Positions 1-14,767 of a stretch of 64,000 nt of DNA are shown in pieces (position 1 is the stretch's first letter; each line of letters begins with the position of its first letter). The stretch comes from Glossina fuscipes (taxonomy: Eukaryota; Arthropoda; Insecta; Diptera; Glossinidae). A program made the translations under genes and the position numbers. The notes beneath the pieces were generated by a model. The model was not told where the DNA came from, ran no database searches, and saw only the letters and a list, made by a program, of their open reading frames with translations. The DNA lies in NCBI RefSeq assembly GCF_014805625.2, contig NW_023998417.1:14658871-14722870 (forward strand). Reading direction: 5' to 3'.

Positions 1-3000
1 GTATTCTTTTCCATATTCGTCAACATTATTTGGAATAGTACTTTAAATCTTCAGCAATTAGCCTTTCACACGTCTTATCTATTTGCTTAACACTCAACGA
101 ATATGACAAACTCTCTAAATATTTTCCTTAAATACCGTAATGATCTTCTCGAACGCAAATAGCGTTTCACTCCAATAGCTCTCGAGTACAATGAATACAT
201 TTTTGAATATAACTTTTTATTTCCTACAAGCACAGAGGGAGGATGTTGCTATTTATAAACATCGTCACGATAAATATTATGAAGCAAATCTTCAACCACA
301 ATAGCATCTCTCAGCTATACTCACTTGTCTGCGCAATGTTAGTCAATCGTATAACTTTCTCCCACCCAAAGCCATACTACTGTTTATATGCTCAATATGA
401 GTACAAATTATCATTAGCTGATTGGTTGTTAGACACTTTGGATGAGTTTTTCGTATATGTTACGAGATATTTTCTCTTTTCTTTGCTTTGGTTTTCTGTA
501 AAGATGGGGTTCTTTCTAACTACATTTCCTTACATTTCCTACTTAACAATTCAAAAAAATTAAAATCATATCTTCCCTTAATGGAATTTCGTACGTTTAA
601 ATTTTCCCAGCTATTAAACATAAATAAACAATTCAAATAAAAAATATTTATATTGCTGTTACTCCTGGTAGAAACCCTTAAGTAAAACTTTTGCGGTAAG
701 AACTTACGAAGGAAGAAAACGCATTGTTATGAAACAACCTATAACATATAGGTAAAAATGGCGACTTGTCGTTAGGTGGAGACGTGTTTCTTGCAATGTA
801 TGTGGGCCTGACAAAACATTTGTCTCAGATTTCAGATCTTTATCAGCTAGATGAAGAAGCTTTTTATGACATTTTCTTTTGTTTTCCTAGACCGCTACAC
901 TTTCCTAGGTACGGCAAGTGCTGTTGCGAGTTGAACTTTCAATATTGACGTGGGAAATTACAGCAAGAATCTCGGTTCATACTTCAAGTGTTTCTTTCTT
1001 CCATCTCTGATGTCGTCAGCTTGAGAATTTCAACAGAGGACAAGGGGAAAGCGGAAATGTCTACATCGTTTCAGAATGTCGAACAAAGGGTGGATTCTAA
1101 ATGTTGAGCTAATCAAGAATATATAAATGCATAAGGGGAGTTTTCAAGCATATTCTTCATCCTTCAATGGTTGATATACAAACAGCATTTCTTGGCTGAG
1201 CAGATCGTTAAAAAGTATTCAGGCTTCAGGTAGTAAGTGAAAAATTCCTTTTAAGAAGTACTTTGTGCAAACTTTTTGATTGTTTCGAATTAACTGTTCA
1301 GGCCAGATGTGAGCAACTGCCTGCGTGCGGCCCGAACGCAACTCGTCCCGTTTGAAAAATCACACAATTCAAATAGCAATGCTGCAAATGGGTTTTATCT
1401 GCTTTGCCTACTGCAGTGGTATGAAAATGGAAGTCACCATTTTCGTCAACAGGCCGATTACCAGCAATCTTTCGACGAATCAAAAAAAAATTTTAATGAA
1501 TTTCGGTACTCGTAGAAAAATGGGAGAAAAGCCGAGACTGAGTATTTATATCTGTTCATCTGAAATTTGCAAAAACGTATTACGTCTTGAGCGATGTAAA
1601 CTTTCGATTTACACTCAGATTCTGCTTGACCCTCCGCTGGCGTTATGATCCACGTTTAGGGAACGAGGTGAAAAAATTTGCACCTTTGAACCCTCTTACC
1701 TAGTTTCTGAAAACAACACAGACATTAATCCGTTAGTTAAGCCAGTATAACGATTGGGACTAAAACCAATGTAATCAATGATGTTTTTTTTACGTATTTA
1801 TCTTACTGCAACGAACTTAAACTAAGCAAATATTTTTACTGAACTTTGACAAACTATCGCACAAATCCACTAATTCGGCTAATTGAGTAGCTCGAAAGCA
1901 ATTCATTTAACGGTGTGGATTTTGCATGCGATTGGTAATGATTTTGTGAAAAGAAATAGAAACGGAAAAGACGCTCACTGTGCTATGATTGGGTGGGCAT
2001 AAGCAAAGCAAAAACAAAAATGGTCGTTTTAAGCACATAACTAAATTGAGTTTAAGCGAAAACCACTCAAGTGCTCTCGGCGATTAGTGCCACTCATCGA
2101 GAAAAGTCTTATTAATATAACATCTCGCTGACAACGCAATACATACGAACGAATTGTTATGCGAGGGTATGCTGCACTGCTACAGTACTCAGTGTGCGCG
2201 CAACCTACCTTTTACACCTTGAGGGCTAAATAAGCATTTTATTGCCAATTGAACGATTTCATATTTTATGGTTTTTTATCGAGCCCTTAAGCCAATATAA
2301 GGACTATGTGATGCGAATCTCTATCGAAGTCGACCGTAACTGCAAAAAGTGGTTGTTATTCTTTTTGTGGTCACCTCAACGGAGATTTTTTTGTATTCAT
2401 TTCATAATATGTAACTCGTTAATTGTGTTACAATTCAATGAGTTTCAATAATACTTGAATAATTAGCCCATGCGTTTTGCACACACGTCAACGCGTTAGC
2501 GGACCACATATATCGAACAGAGAATAAAATGAAAAGAAGGGAACCACTTTTTTGTGATTGTTGTTGCTCTGTTATGACTACTTTTGATGATGACTCTCGA
2601 ATTAAGTTGAACAGGAAATGTTGAATGCTTCTTTTGGCGTGATCACGTGCTTTGATAGGATTACTGGTTTTAGTCAGAGGCGATTGTAATAAGTTGATTA
2701 CACACATTTTTGTCTTAATATGCTTCCTATTGATTTTTAGCTTTTTTATAATGGCCTCGATTCTTTTTGCGTTAAGATTGTTTTTTTTCCTTTTACTTTA
2801 AATCCCTTTAAAGCATTTGTTTGATTTTCTATGATTTATTAACAGCCACTCCGAGTGTTCAGTCTTTTGCTTGCGCACAAACAGGGATAGTGATGTTCGT
2901 AGCTTTTATAAGAAATATAATATATTTGTATAATAAATTGAAACCAACAACTCATCAATTTTCATAAGAGTTCACTTTCCTGCGTATTCAATCTAGATTA

Positions 3001-5032
3001 AATAAATAAGTATTTTTATATCTCAACTAAATAAACTTTATCTCATTATACCGCATTTATAGTAAATAAATGCAAACATACTTTCTCTTTTCTCCTATTA
3101 AATTTATTACCCCGTAAGTGGTTTTATACAATGTTTTATATTATACAAACAAGAGGGAACATTACACTTGCCGCTCCTCAAAACAGTAAACATTACTTGC
3201 AATACTGCACATGGTGCCTATGAGGCTTGTATTAGAACAGACAGACAGAAACTATTATCCTTCATTTAACTTGTTCAATTTATAAATGTTTATTAAATCT
3301 TACACCAAAGAGAGGAGAGAAGAAAACAAATAGATCTAATTGCAGTACTAATATTGCAAATAAACCAACCATAGCGATGTTTTATTTGGAACATAGGACG
3401 ATAAAAATTGACCTTTAAGCAATATTGAGACTATCACTGCTCCGCTTTACACCTCAATCAAAAATAACCAGCAAAGTTGTAGGCAGCACTTAAAATGATG
3501 CTATTATATGAAAGTCCGAATATGAATAATAAGGGAGTAGTGCGATCTGCTGTCGCAGTCACCTAATAAAGACTTTCTCATGCAAGGAATTCGTGAAAAT
3601 TCAAGCCAGATGACAATAACCAAGGCGTAATTATTTTGTATGAATAACTAAAGACGATAGGTAGGGCAATTGAATTAAGACAGTGAAAGTTAGTGTACTT
3701 GGCACAATTGTTGACGGCATCCGAATTGATTCTCTTTTTTTGAAAGGCGTAAACATGATATCAGTAGTACTTTTACATTAAGCAACAAGCACTAAATAAG
3801 TTTTCACATTTTTTTCAAAGATGTAGTAGCTTGTAAATATTGTAAGCCATAAACTGTCCATAACTGGAGCTTACGCAGTGAACATCTTTTCCTTCGAAAG
3901 TTGGCAGAACTCAACTACATTTTTGGGTTAAACAGTTCATGTTGAGTTCAAATCTAAACTTTTAACAAACAAGTGAGCATTTGTACACCGAATCAGTAGT
4001 TCACACTATTTTTTATTAATTTTTTTATCATTTAAATCTTTAATGTCAACTGCAAAATATATAAACGGAATTATGCGTATAATATCACAGTCAAAAATAG
4101 TTGTTATATATGGAATGATAAGTAATTGGATGGACAAGAATATGTGTACATGTGTAAAAAGATTCCACCACACTGCACGACAAAATTCAAGCTTTCATTT
4201 AAAAATCTGATCATAGTTTGGAACGCAGAGAACAATACCGTTAACTCTTAAAAAGTAAAATTTGTATTTGATGTTGGCGTTTTACGATAAACTTGAGTTT
4301 ACTGTGAATGCCTTATTAGGCGTCATTGCCAGCTCAAAACGAATCAAGCTTTAGCACAGACAGAGTGGTATAACAAGGTACACCATTGCATTTCCGTTTC
4401 CCGTTTCCTGTTTGCAACTGCAATCAGTCAATGACTGTTAACATTGAAAGAGTTAAAACGTCAGCGCGTTTCTCGTATTTTTAAGTATAAAAAATTTTCT
4501 GTATATAAAATTTGTCTGCATGAATGGTCCAAGGAAGAAACTTCTTGTACAAAATTCTATTTATTTCTACATAACTAATGTCAATTGCCAAAATATGAAG
4601 CATTAAAATATAAACTTACTTTTGAAATCTTGTGGACTCCTCGTTACGCTGGTTTTGTTGAAACGCTCAATCTATTGTAGCAACTCGTTGCTTGTAAGGT
4701 AAACAACACAAAATTTAATCACACACTCACTCGCGCACATTTATCTCTTTTTGTCTCTTTTTTGAAAAGTAAATCCGATTACATACCACACCAAAGTGGG
4801 CCTTAAAATCACGTCCTTTTTTTATTTTTCTTACAGCGATTTTTTCAAAGACAATTATTAAAATGCGGTAAACACAATATAATTAAAAATGATATGTAGG
4901 AGAACTTTGAATTAAATTTCTTTGCACTTTTTTACTTCTTTTCGAACCACGCGCTTACTTCCGACTATAATCAGAATATAAAAACGAAGACGACGGCGAG
5001 TTAAATCTATTATATTCCTCCATTTTCAAATA

Positions 5033-6600
5033 TTTCCGGTTTTTCATTAAAGTCGCATTTATGATTCATGTCCTAACTTTTCATTCACTTTATAATTGCT
5101 CGCTTCTAGGTGGAGTACTTATAGAAGAATTGCTACTAAACTGTATGAATGGAAACAGAAATCTTATATACATCTATTAAGGAACATCGTTGATAGAAGT
5201 ATTTATCAGCAACATATTCAATAAAAAAATACAAATTTAGAACTTTCGTAAACCGTAAACCTTACGAACGAACTGTTTTTCTTCCAATATTAATGCCACA
5301 AAAACCAGAACTTCTTTTAAAGAACAACAGCTAAAAAGACTTCATATGATAGGAAGGATTGACCTCAGCACTTACATAAATAACCAACCAACCGTTCTTC
5401 ATCATAATTTTTCAATTAAATGGGGAAAAACTAGTGTTTCACTGCAAATAACGGCTTTTCGGATCCAGAGCTGGTCCTAAAGGCTTTTCCTTTTAGCATT
5501 TTTTAGCCATGAGTTACTCACACAATCCTGTTTACGTAAAAGCACTGCAGGTATATATCAACATTGGAATACTAATCAACAAGTATCCATATACAACATG
5601 AACGCAACTATTTGCCCCTTTTTTTATAAATCAGCAACAACAACTATTTCGTTTCGTCAAAAATCCGATTGAAAGAAACACATACTCTCAGTGAGTTTTA
5701 TCGTTTACAAATTTGTGCGTCTACAACAAAACACCTGATTACTTCTCCTTTCATTTTTTCTTAAGCCGAGATGAAAACGCGAAAGCAAATAAATATCATT
5801 GAAATACAATGAATATAATATAGTTAAAATAATATAGTTATATTAATGAATTTTGATTTATAAATAACTTATTTAAATGTTCACACATTGCTTTAACGAA
5901 ACATCCACTCATCCCCAACTACAAAACCGAACTAAATTAAAAAGATGGTGGCGACGATGTAAAACGACTAATCCTCGGAGAAAGCTGTGTTTTTGCAAAA
6001 GTCACACGAACACCCCAAACATTCCTTCTATTAACGATTGTGAAATAAGGTAAATCACACAAATGTAAAAAAACGGTTATTTAGAATATTTACTGTACAC
6101 ACAAACAAATATGCTCTTTTATGTGTATTCTATATAATATTGCTCACATTCGATTTATGATTTATCTACATTTTCGCACTTAATTTTACCGAGTTACCCA
6201 CTCACTTCCGACGGCTCCAAAAAACTGCGGCTTTATGAAAACGAAGGTGTAACTAACTTCATGAAAAAGCTCTAGCCAATCACAAATAAATGAATTCAGA
6301 ATCACCTGATCACTGAAACTCCTCTTATTAAGAAAAACAACAACTATTTTATATACATAAGGGCATTTGAGCAACATATACTTTTGTATGAGATTAAAAC
6401 ATATATATTTTTCTAAGGTTGTTGGCAAAAAGTCGATAGCATTCTTAATTTTCCCAAATGTGGAAGTTAATTTTCAATATTTTGGAATTTTTTACACTTC
6501 TAATATGTCCACTCGTTTCCGGTTTTTCATTCAGCTCGCATTTATGATTCGTGTCCTAACTTTGCTTTTCACTTGTTTCTTTTGCTCACCTCTAGATGGT
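5033..6600. repeat. Diverged duplicated block (two copies 1.5 kb apart)
   Basis: The segment 5033-5113 matches 6516-6600 in direct orientation: both begin TTTCCGGTTTTTCATT, share TCGCATTTATGATTC and GTGTCCTAACTTT-like cores with single changes and small indels, and end in CTTCTAGGTGG or CCTCTAGATGG. A second, weaker pair (about 4950-4990 and 6198-6245, CTTCCGAC then AAAACGAAG) lies upstream in the same order. This suggests copies of an old interspersed element or a local duplication. No coding capacity is visible in either copy. Confidence 0.5.
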
Positions 6601-8530
6601 GCAACTGTAAAAAAAGTTTTTAACAATGTTTGCATTCATAATATTTGTTTAAGAACGTTTTCAATATATTGAACCATAAGCATACATATATATATAGCAA
6701 CACACCTTGTATGAACAGAAGTACATAAATATTTTTACTAAAGAATTATTTTCTGAATGATTTAAGTTTGCCTGGCTGTCTAAGTGATGTATTCTTGTGT
6801 TCAGCCTGTAAGTCTTAATTTTTAAGTTATTGTAAAGAAAATTGGTACACAGACAATTTTCCGTCCAAGAGAGATTTTCATCAAAAAGGTTTGGATATTA
6901 TCATGTTTACGACCACTCTTAGTTAGTCAGCCATCCATCTGAAAAATATGTTTCTAATAAAAAAGAACTACAATTTAAAATATTTTTAATGAACGTTAGT
7001 AGAAAATAGTGTTTTCGGATTACTAAACATGAGGTGGATGCTTTAAATTAAACGGATCCTTATAAGCTTTCTTATAAAAAGGCAGCTTTCACATCATAAC
7101 ATGATCAACATATTTGCAGAGTTTTACGATACTAAATGATCCAGAAAAGGGATTAAGGATTTACTTCTGGACCACGTACGTCCATTTCTTTCTGATATAT
7201 ATACGAGGTATTCTCAATGGCGTAATATCGAAAAACCATTAACAGAGAGAGCAAACGACTAACTATTTAACAGCGCTGCTACTGTTATTAATAACACAAA
7301 CAACAAGAGCTCCAGAGATTTATTTGTTATTTACGTAGAAGAAGAAGAAGAAGAGGAACTTTTTGCTTTGTGTTCGAAAACTGAATATTAAAAATTTTCA
7401 TTGCGCCACAGTATAATTGTTGTTGATTGAATAGTGACCATAGACCATAATCTCTCAACTTGCAGCAGGAGTAGCATTGAAAGCCAAGTGAAAAATCGAA
7501 AAATCCTTTCGGCTTGCAATAAGACCACAAAACAAATGCGGAGCTATTGAGCGCCGGTATATGTAATCGACAGTGTTCTTGTATATATTTACAACTCTCA
7601 AGTGGTTTTATTAACAAAATACACTCAAGTTTCTACGCACGCAAACACACACACACGCGCGCGGGCGAACACAAACATCAATCGTAGGACGTAGGACGTG
7701 CATAGGTTGTATTTATCGTACATTTGTAATTGTTTCAAAATTGTTTTGGTTGCCTTGATGGCAGAGTTTCGAAATACGAGAACGAATGGCGCTTAACTTC
7801 CTCTCTTTGCTAACATTGTATTGTGCATAGCACGCAGATTGTGTAATGTTCGTTGCGGCATTGCACAACCGCCATTAGGCGTTGTCGTCTAATATCTAAC
7901 CATAACATTGAACGCATTTTTATTGTTGCGCCAGAGGATCAAAGATCTACAAGCCGTTCCCCTATATTTGTCATGTGCCTTGTCCTTTTAATTGTCAATA
8001 GTCATTGCCTTCATTGTTGCCATTAAAATCTATCCCTAATTGTTTGTTGATGGCGGGTTCGAAACGCCAAAGTGAAAATTTGGGACGAAATTGTTGAATA
8101 TATCATTGGGAGAAGAAGTCTCTACTGGGTCTTCTGTGTGAATAACGAAATTACGATTTATTTTCTTATTTTCTTTTTTTATTTTTTTTTTTCAATAAAC
8201 AAACAAACTTTCAAAAGTGTTTGTATATTAATTACAAAATTTATAACAAATTTTCTATTATGTTGTTTTTTTTATTTATGTATTTTGGTTTTCAATTACG
8301 TTTAATTAATTAAATGTCAAGTACGTACGTTGCGTCACATAACATAGTAATTCACTTTTTATCTGTGAACTATGTTGATGCGGCTTCCTTCATATTTTTC
8401 ATTGTTTTCATCAACATCCATATCCGATATTTTTGCTGCACACAAGCAAACACACAAAATTAACTTACTTGCTCGCCTGTCAATTGTATCTCATCTAAAA
8501 CTTTGACGTGGGAATTATTCATAAATCGTT

Positions 8531-8563
8531 AAATCTTCAAATCTTCAAATCTTCAAATCTTTA
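8531..8563. repeat. 9-bp tandem repeat
   Basis: About three and a half direct copies of AAATCTTCA, the last one with a T substitution. It is a simple microsatellite-like array in non-coding DNA. Confidence 0.7.
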
Positions 8564-11500
8564 AAATTTCGTTCCATTTTATGAAGGTTTCTGCTTAAGT
8601 GCTTCACATGCTTTTTTGTCACAACACATTTGCCTATCAATGTGATGAAAATTTACGATTTATTTAGCTTTTCAATTCTGCACTCTAAAGGGTGGATCAG
8701 CTTTTTACTCAACGCTTATTGTGCACAAAATACGCAATTATCAAAATAAGTGCAGATGGACTTGTTAGTGCTCAAGAGTGTACAGGAATCGCATATGCAC
8801 CGAGTCCGGAGCAATCACGGTTCAGTTTTTCTTGCTCCTCGAAAGAAGCTTGGAGCCCACATGTGCGTCTGTCCATTCCTAGTTTTGATGCCTACTGCTG
8901 AGAAATCCATATTCAATCTTAAATTATAACGGCTAGCAATAACAATTTTTTTTTTGTACTCTGCCCGTGAAGATAGCTCTCTAAAATACCAAGCTTAGAT
9001 GGGTGCGTGCTTCAAGCGCTATAACTGATTTAATTTGTGAGGCTTGACATAAGCGAATGTAAAAGTTTGCTGAAAATAAGTAAAGAAAAAACATGTTTTA
9101 ATTTGGGAGGGGAAGTTATTATCATGAAGCCAGTTGGGCATCTTTATCTGATGCCCTGTAGTCGAAGCGTTTGCTGTTTACATAAAATATAACAAACTTT
9201 GGATAGACTTGCATCAGGTAGGTATGATAAGAGACACTCTAGGGGCTTTCCTCGTTCGCTTTGAATATATCCGCGTTCGAGAAGTGTGAATGCTTCAAAT
9301 GAAACGCATCCTTTGGAGATTGCACTAAGCAAATGATTATCAAAAGTAAAAGTACGGGATCGTAATCCGCTTATGCCTATAAAATCCAACTTCGTTTGAA
9401 ACGTGTTCCACGACCCATATAACAACTTGGCAAATGCAATTTTCAAGGCTTTTCTGTTCTCTTACTCGCATCGTCCTACGCGAATACTTTCATAACATCT
9501 GTCTATCTTCATCTGCAGACTGGTTAGAACTGAATTAATTGGCCGCAATATAACAAACCCTAAGGAAATGGAACAGAAAATATCATTTGTCCTTTCCCGA
9601 TTTCTAAGGGAAAGAAGCCTAAGAAAGGAAAGAAATATCGCACAATTGCGCAAACAACATACAATTCCGGACTCATGTACCAGGGCTTGTTTAGACGTGG
9701 CTTTCAACGCGATAACACATTTTCGTTTTCGTTGCTTTGAAATTTCTTCGGAATTTCGAAATAAAAACCGTTGCATGCTTGCAATGCAAAAACTCATATG
9801 CCACATGTAAACATAAATTTCTCTATTATATAACATTCATGATGATAGATGACCAAATTCTTCTTCGAACTTAGGAAAAGGCACCAAACGCAAGTCTAGA
9901 CGAAAATCTAAACAAAAAATCGAAAGATTTGAAAAGCAAAAAATTCATAAAATATTTTTTACAGGGATCTGCGACAGTTAGTGCGTCGTCGTCGTCGAGT
10001 AGTTAGAGTGAAGTTATTCAAATAGAAAAAAAAAATCAGTCCTCCACCAACAATGCTATTTAATGCTTAAGATGTGTAATATGAAGAAAGGAGACACTCG
10101 CACGCAGTGGTGGTCAGCGGAGGTGGGCATGAACGTATGTGCGCACAAAACATAACCGAAACGATTTGTTTAAAACATAAATTATACAAGAAAAATATGA
10201 GACCAAGAACACACACTTATTAATACAGATATGAACATACATATGTATATGTACGACGCCTAACGAGGTGGAGGCGTTTTATTTGAATTCAGAAAAAGTG
10301 ATTCAAAGGCGGTTCGCAGCTCATGTTAAACACTGCAATTAGATAGATGGCGATGACCTTAGCCGGCATTAATGCGTGTCAGTCTTATTACGGAACTGGG
10401 CTCTATATTAAGAAAACAACAACAACAACAACAACACTTGATTGATTTGTAACCCCAGCTAACATAATAAAATCGTATAAATCATTTTAGAGATTGAAAA
10501 AACAAATTTGATGCCTGAAGTGTAATCAGCTGTATGTACATTGGCTGTGAAGAAACCACAACAAGTGTTTCCTGACTCCCCTCCCCCTATCCTTCCCTCC
10601 CCTGCCATCAAAATCGAAAAATATTGCCGATGAGTTTTTATTTATTTTGTAATTGATACACTATTGCTTTCCAAGCATAATTCATTTGGAAGAAGAGATG
10701 GAAAGAAATTGTTTTTCCATTTCTTCCCCCAAAATCATTCTATTCCTTCCATGTGTAGTGCAGTGCATACGTATAGAGAAGTACGAAATGCAGTACGCAA
10801 TGATATGATATGTTTCTGTAGTAAGCTGTCATAAATGTCGAAATGTCGGCCGCAGTAAAGTGCTCTGGATACGCGTACGTGAACGAAGTTCTCTTACTTG
10901 CATTTAAATAAATTTATGTTACAGTTGCATTTCTTGTGTGTATTTTCAGATATTAAAACACTTTATCTTTACTAAATGAATTGCACTCATACCCACAAAC
11001 ATTTTAATGAGAAAGGCAACCTTTGTTGCTTATTCAGTATATTCTTCTAATATAAAGATGTGACGAAAAATTCTGCCGTTTCTCTGCATATGTGAAAAAT
11101 GGAAGAGCTGCACGCCATGTTTCACTCAGCCAAGAAGCTGCTACTGATACATTACGACATTAATTTGTTCTATCTACCAGTTAGATACAACGAACACAAC
11201 TTAAGCAATTATCTGCCATTGATATCAGGTATTGAACTGAGAAAAGATACTGGTCCCAAAAGTGTAGAAGGCTGTAAAATAATGTTTCGAAGTTCCGAGG
11301 AATGTTGACAGTGAAACCACGCCCAGAAACCGGGGTATATTTAAACGAATCCCTTTAGCTGTTCACGTACCTCTTAACGTGGTTTAACTCTCCTGTCAGT
11401 TTACAGATACACTAAGGATCGCAGCCTTAGCGTAGTTAGTTACACAAATAAGTTTTGCAGCACAAATGATACGACATAACGTTGACTCATGCTGGTCGTA

Positions 11501-14500
11501 GTTCTTTTAGGCGTTGTTGTGATCCTCTTTTAGGAAGCTTGAATAGCTTATTATTTTATAATTTGGAAATCACGAAAATGGTTGGAACTAAGAACAAGTA
11601 ATCGAAACGAAACGAGTTCCGCTTCCTATGCGTAGATATCCTAGAACAAAAAATTCTACTCACCTTAAAGCAAACAACTTTTAGGCGAATGGCAAGAGGA
11701 TCTCGACTAACAATTCAATGTGCGGTCAATATTTACAGGGAAGCCGATGGCCTTAGATGATGCTAGTCCTTGAATTTATTTCTCGCAACGCCGTAGGAAC
11801 GACCATCACGAGTTAATAAGAACGCAAATGCTCAAGATTCGAACGGTTCGAAGGATGTATTGTTAGCTAACGAAAAATGTAATGCAATGTAAAGGAAAAA
11901 GTTTCTTATGACCAGACGGCGCTTTCCTTCAAACTCAGTACGTACGTTTACGGTAGCAAAGAAGGGGAAATGCCTTGCTGTACATATATTTTCATTTTTG
12001 TGTTTTTCGTTTTCTTTTTTTTTTTTAGATCATTTCAATGGTAAACAATAAAATAAATAAAAAATTGATCATTTCTTTTGATAATATTGATTTATAATTG
12101 AATTAGACTCGAGAACGGAAAATAAAATGAACAGCAAATCGAAAAAGAGAATTAACAAACATTTTATATGCATGAAATTAATCGCATATGTCGGGAGACA
12201 GCTAATGGACGAGATCTGGCATACGCGTACACGTTGGTGCATGCAGCGCCAACCAAAAACAAACAAAACGAAAGGGAAAATAACATTTAAAACGTGATAG
12301 ACTGGCAAGGCATAATATTACTTGAACTCGTAGATAAATTGTCGAATTTCTATTGAACACACCACGCATCACGCATACATAAGGTATTGGAAATTGCAAT
12401 TAATGCTTTTACGGCCAATAATTTGTTGCACATTATCGTCGCATCGCTAACATATTCAAAAAAATGTGAAAAAAATCAAAAATTTCCTATGCATTTTTAA
12501 TAATGCAATCTGATTGAATACACGCGGTCAAATACAAACACACGCATACATATATATATATATACGCATACATATGTATTTAAAAATTAATCCTTTTGCT
12601 AATGCTGCATATAACTTGATTTAATTTTACCAAAAAATATCAAGATTCCTTTGCTGCGTTTAACTAACTATGAGAACACGTTGTTCTATCAACGTTTTTG
12701 ACTTATCTTAAGGACTGAACAAATTGTCTTTTATACTAAAGTATAAAGTATAACGCATTCGACATATTCACGTGCAGAACACTTGAGTAATTAATTGCAA
12801 GCCGGCCGAAACCCCCGCAGATGAACGCAATGTAGGCATTATCGATGTGATTGATGTGATGTCATAGATATCTAGTAAGAAAATTACATTCGACTGACAA
12901 AGAAACGAAATCTTCATGCTCCACAATATCGGGTGGACGAGCAATATTTGTGGAATATACCTGGAAACTTTAATCGCATGTCAACACCGACCTGCATGCA
13001 AGAAATTCCAATGTTTCTGACCATTTTGAAGCCATAGGATAGCTTGCCGTTGGCATTGTACAGACAGACAACCGGACAGACGTGTATGGGTATGAAAAGA
13101 GAATTACTCCTACAAACATTCATAGCATCACAACTACTCTCGACATTAATATTCACATCGGGAGTCATCCTTCTACAACACTGCCCCGACGACGTTTAAT
13201 CTTTGTTTCTGAAACTTATCAGAGCGATAGATTAAAAGCATTCCAAGACTTGAAAATACAATATTTTCACATGAGTATACTATAGAATAATTCATTCCTT
13301 CATTCATTCCTTCTTTTTTTAAATCTCCACTTAATTGCTTATCTTTTTATCCTTTTGAGTGGTCCGAGCAGTCAAACTAATCTCCTTGACGAGCAGCAAT
13401 ATGTTGAGATAATCAAATGCATTTGCTAAGAACGAATTTCAATGATTTAGGGCTTGAAAGCATTCTACGAGTACGTGCATGAAACAGGCGCATAAGCTAT
13501 TTAAATATTATAAATAAAACAAATCAGGGAATTAAGAATAACTGGGATCGCGCTCAACTATACATCCGCAATCTCATTAGGGGATTTAAAACGGATATCA
13601 ATTTATTAAATTACTTGTTGAGTTATTGTTCGCATTAAACGGCTTCACATCACTGCAGAGAAGTTTCAAATCAATTGCGGAGCTTCAGCATCCCCTTCAG
13701 CTCTGCTTTTTGCGGGCCTTAGTGCGTTATACCGTCATTGGTAGCTAATACCCGGAACACAACTTCTCGTTGTTAGGATATTCCAGGTGGCCGGGACACA
13801 CATTACAAATACCCTCATGCTCATCGATTCCCTCAAACGCACTTTTACACTACACTCGGTGAAGTAGCTATATTCACAGTAGTGCTTGTTATCTTACGTC
13901 TTTTACTAAGTGACCCAGTAATGCATTAATTGTACATCATTTTGATTCCTATAAAAAGCAGACTGCATTTATGCTAAGATAGGTAAGGCTCGCCTACATG
14001 TGCGGGTACTTTCTCAAACAAGTATTTGTTTTATATTTCGTTTTACAGCCCTCTGAGTTACACTCAGCTCTTCAGTGTCACGGACATTAGCAGAACGTTC
14101 CTAAGGAAATGCGATTTTTCTACTTCGAATAGAAATTGAGTAAAAAGCATAAGCACCTAGATGGGGATGACTGCAACTGTCAAGAGGACTTCATTCCACC
14201 TCTTATTCCACTTGCCAAAATGTAAATGTCCATTCTCCGTCTGCCGGGAGAGTAATGACAAAATATATTAAATGACATATTTTCGGAAAATTTCAAGATT
14301 TAATAGCAGATGTTGTTTTAGGTCTTTTAAGCGAAGGTGTGTGTATAAGAGATTTTCGTTTAACTGCACTTTCGAGACTTTCGATCGTAACGGGATCGTC
14401 CCGCTTTACCTACAAAAAGACTATAAAGTGTTCCTTTAACAAAATAATATTTACTTGTACATTTTTGTTGTTGTTAATTTATTTACAAAAACCTTAAGAA

Positions 14501-14722
14501 AATACATGTACAGCAAGTTTAAGGATCGCTTTAAGTTAACATTTCATTTCATTATTAATAGATTTTAGGTACCATGCGCCAAAGAAAAATTGGATTTAGA
14601 GAACTGTAGAGTGTAGAGTGTTATAAAAAATAAAAATAAAAAAAAAAGGAAGAAATTATTTAAGAAATAAATAAAATCTTATTGTTCAATTAATACTACT
14701 TAGCATAGAAGAGGAGTCTACG

Positions 14723-14767
14723 ATGAATGTTATTGATGTTATTGATGTTATTGATGTTATTGATGTT
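14723..14767. repeat. 9-bp tandem repeat abutting the tinman stop
   Basis: Five near-perfect copies of the 9-mer TTATTGATG (plus strand) form the first bases of the tinman 3' UTR and run into the stop codon itself. Read on the minus strand the stop TAA is followed by ACATCAATAACATCAATA. The unit length is a multiple of three, so copy-number change would not shift the frame, but the array begins at the stop codon. Confidence 0.75.

Larger units (their letters stand above)
1..14722. other. Non-coding 3' flank of tinman, no gene recognised
   Basis: No reading frame here has recognisable domains, splice structure or codon use like the genes to the right; the longest frames (about 60-124 residues) look random. 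In Drosophila the next gene beyond tinman is bagpipe, whose homeobox is not present here, so this is at least 14.7 kb of spacer that probably carries mesodermal and cardiac enhancers. Visible landmarks are a duplicated block (5033-5113 and 6516-6600), a 9-base tandem repeat of ATCTTCAAA near 8531-8563, a CA-rich stretch near 7644 and a TATA run near 12549. The lack of genes is seen; the enhancer role is inference. Confidence 0.6.

Noticed and set aside
7598..7605. TCAAGTGG, an exact Tinman consensus site in the 3' flank
   Set aside because: A single 8-base match in 14 kb is near chance expectation and no partner sites cluster with it.
9144..9836. Two minus-strand frames of 100 and 124 residues
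   Set aside because: No domain, no splice context, overlapping frame on the other strand, and non-ATG or arbitrary starts; typical random frames.
1..14722. Search for bagpipe next to tinman
   Set aside because: No homeobox-like frame on either strand in this part; the gene, if adjacent as in Drosophila, lies outside the window.
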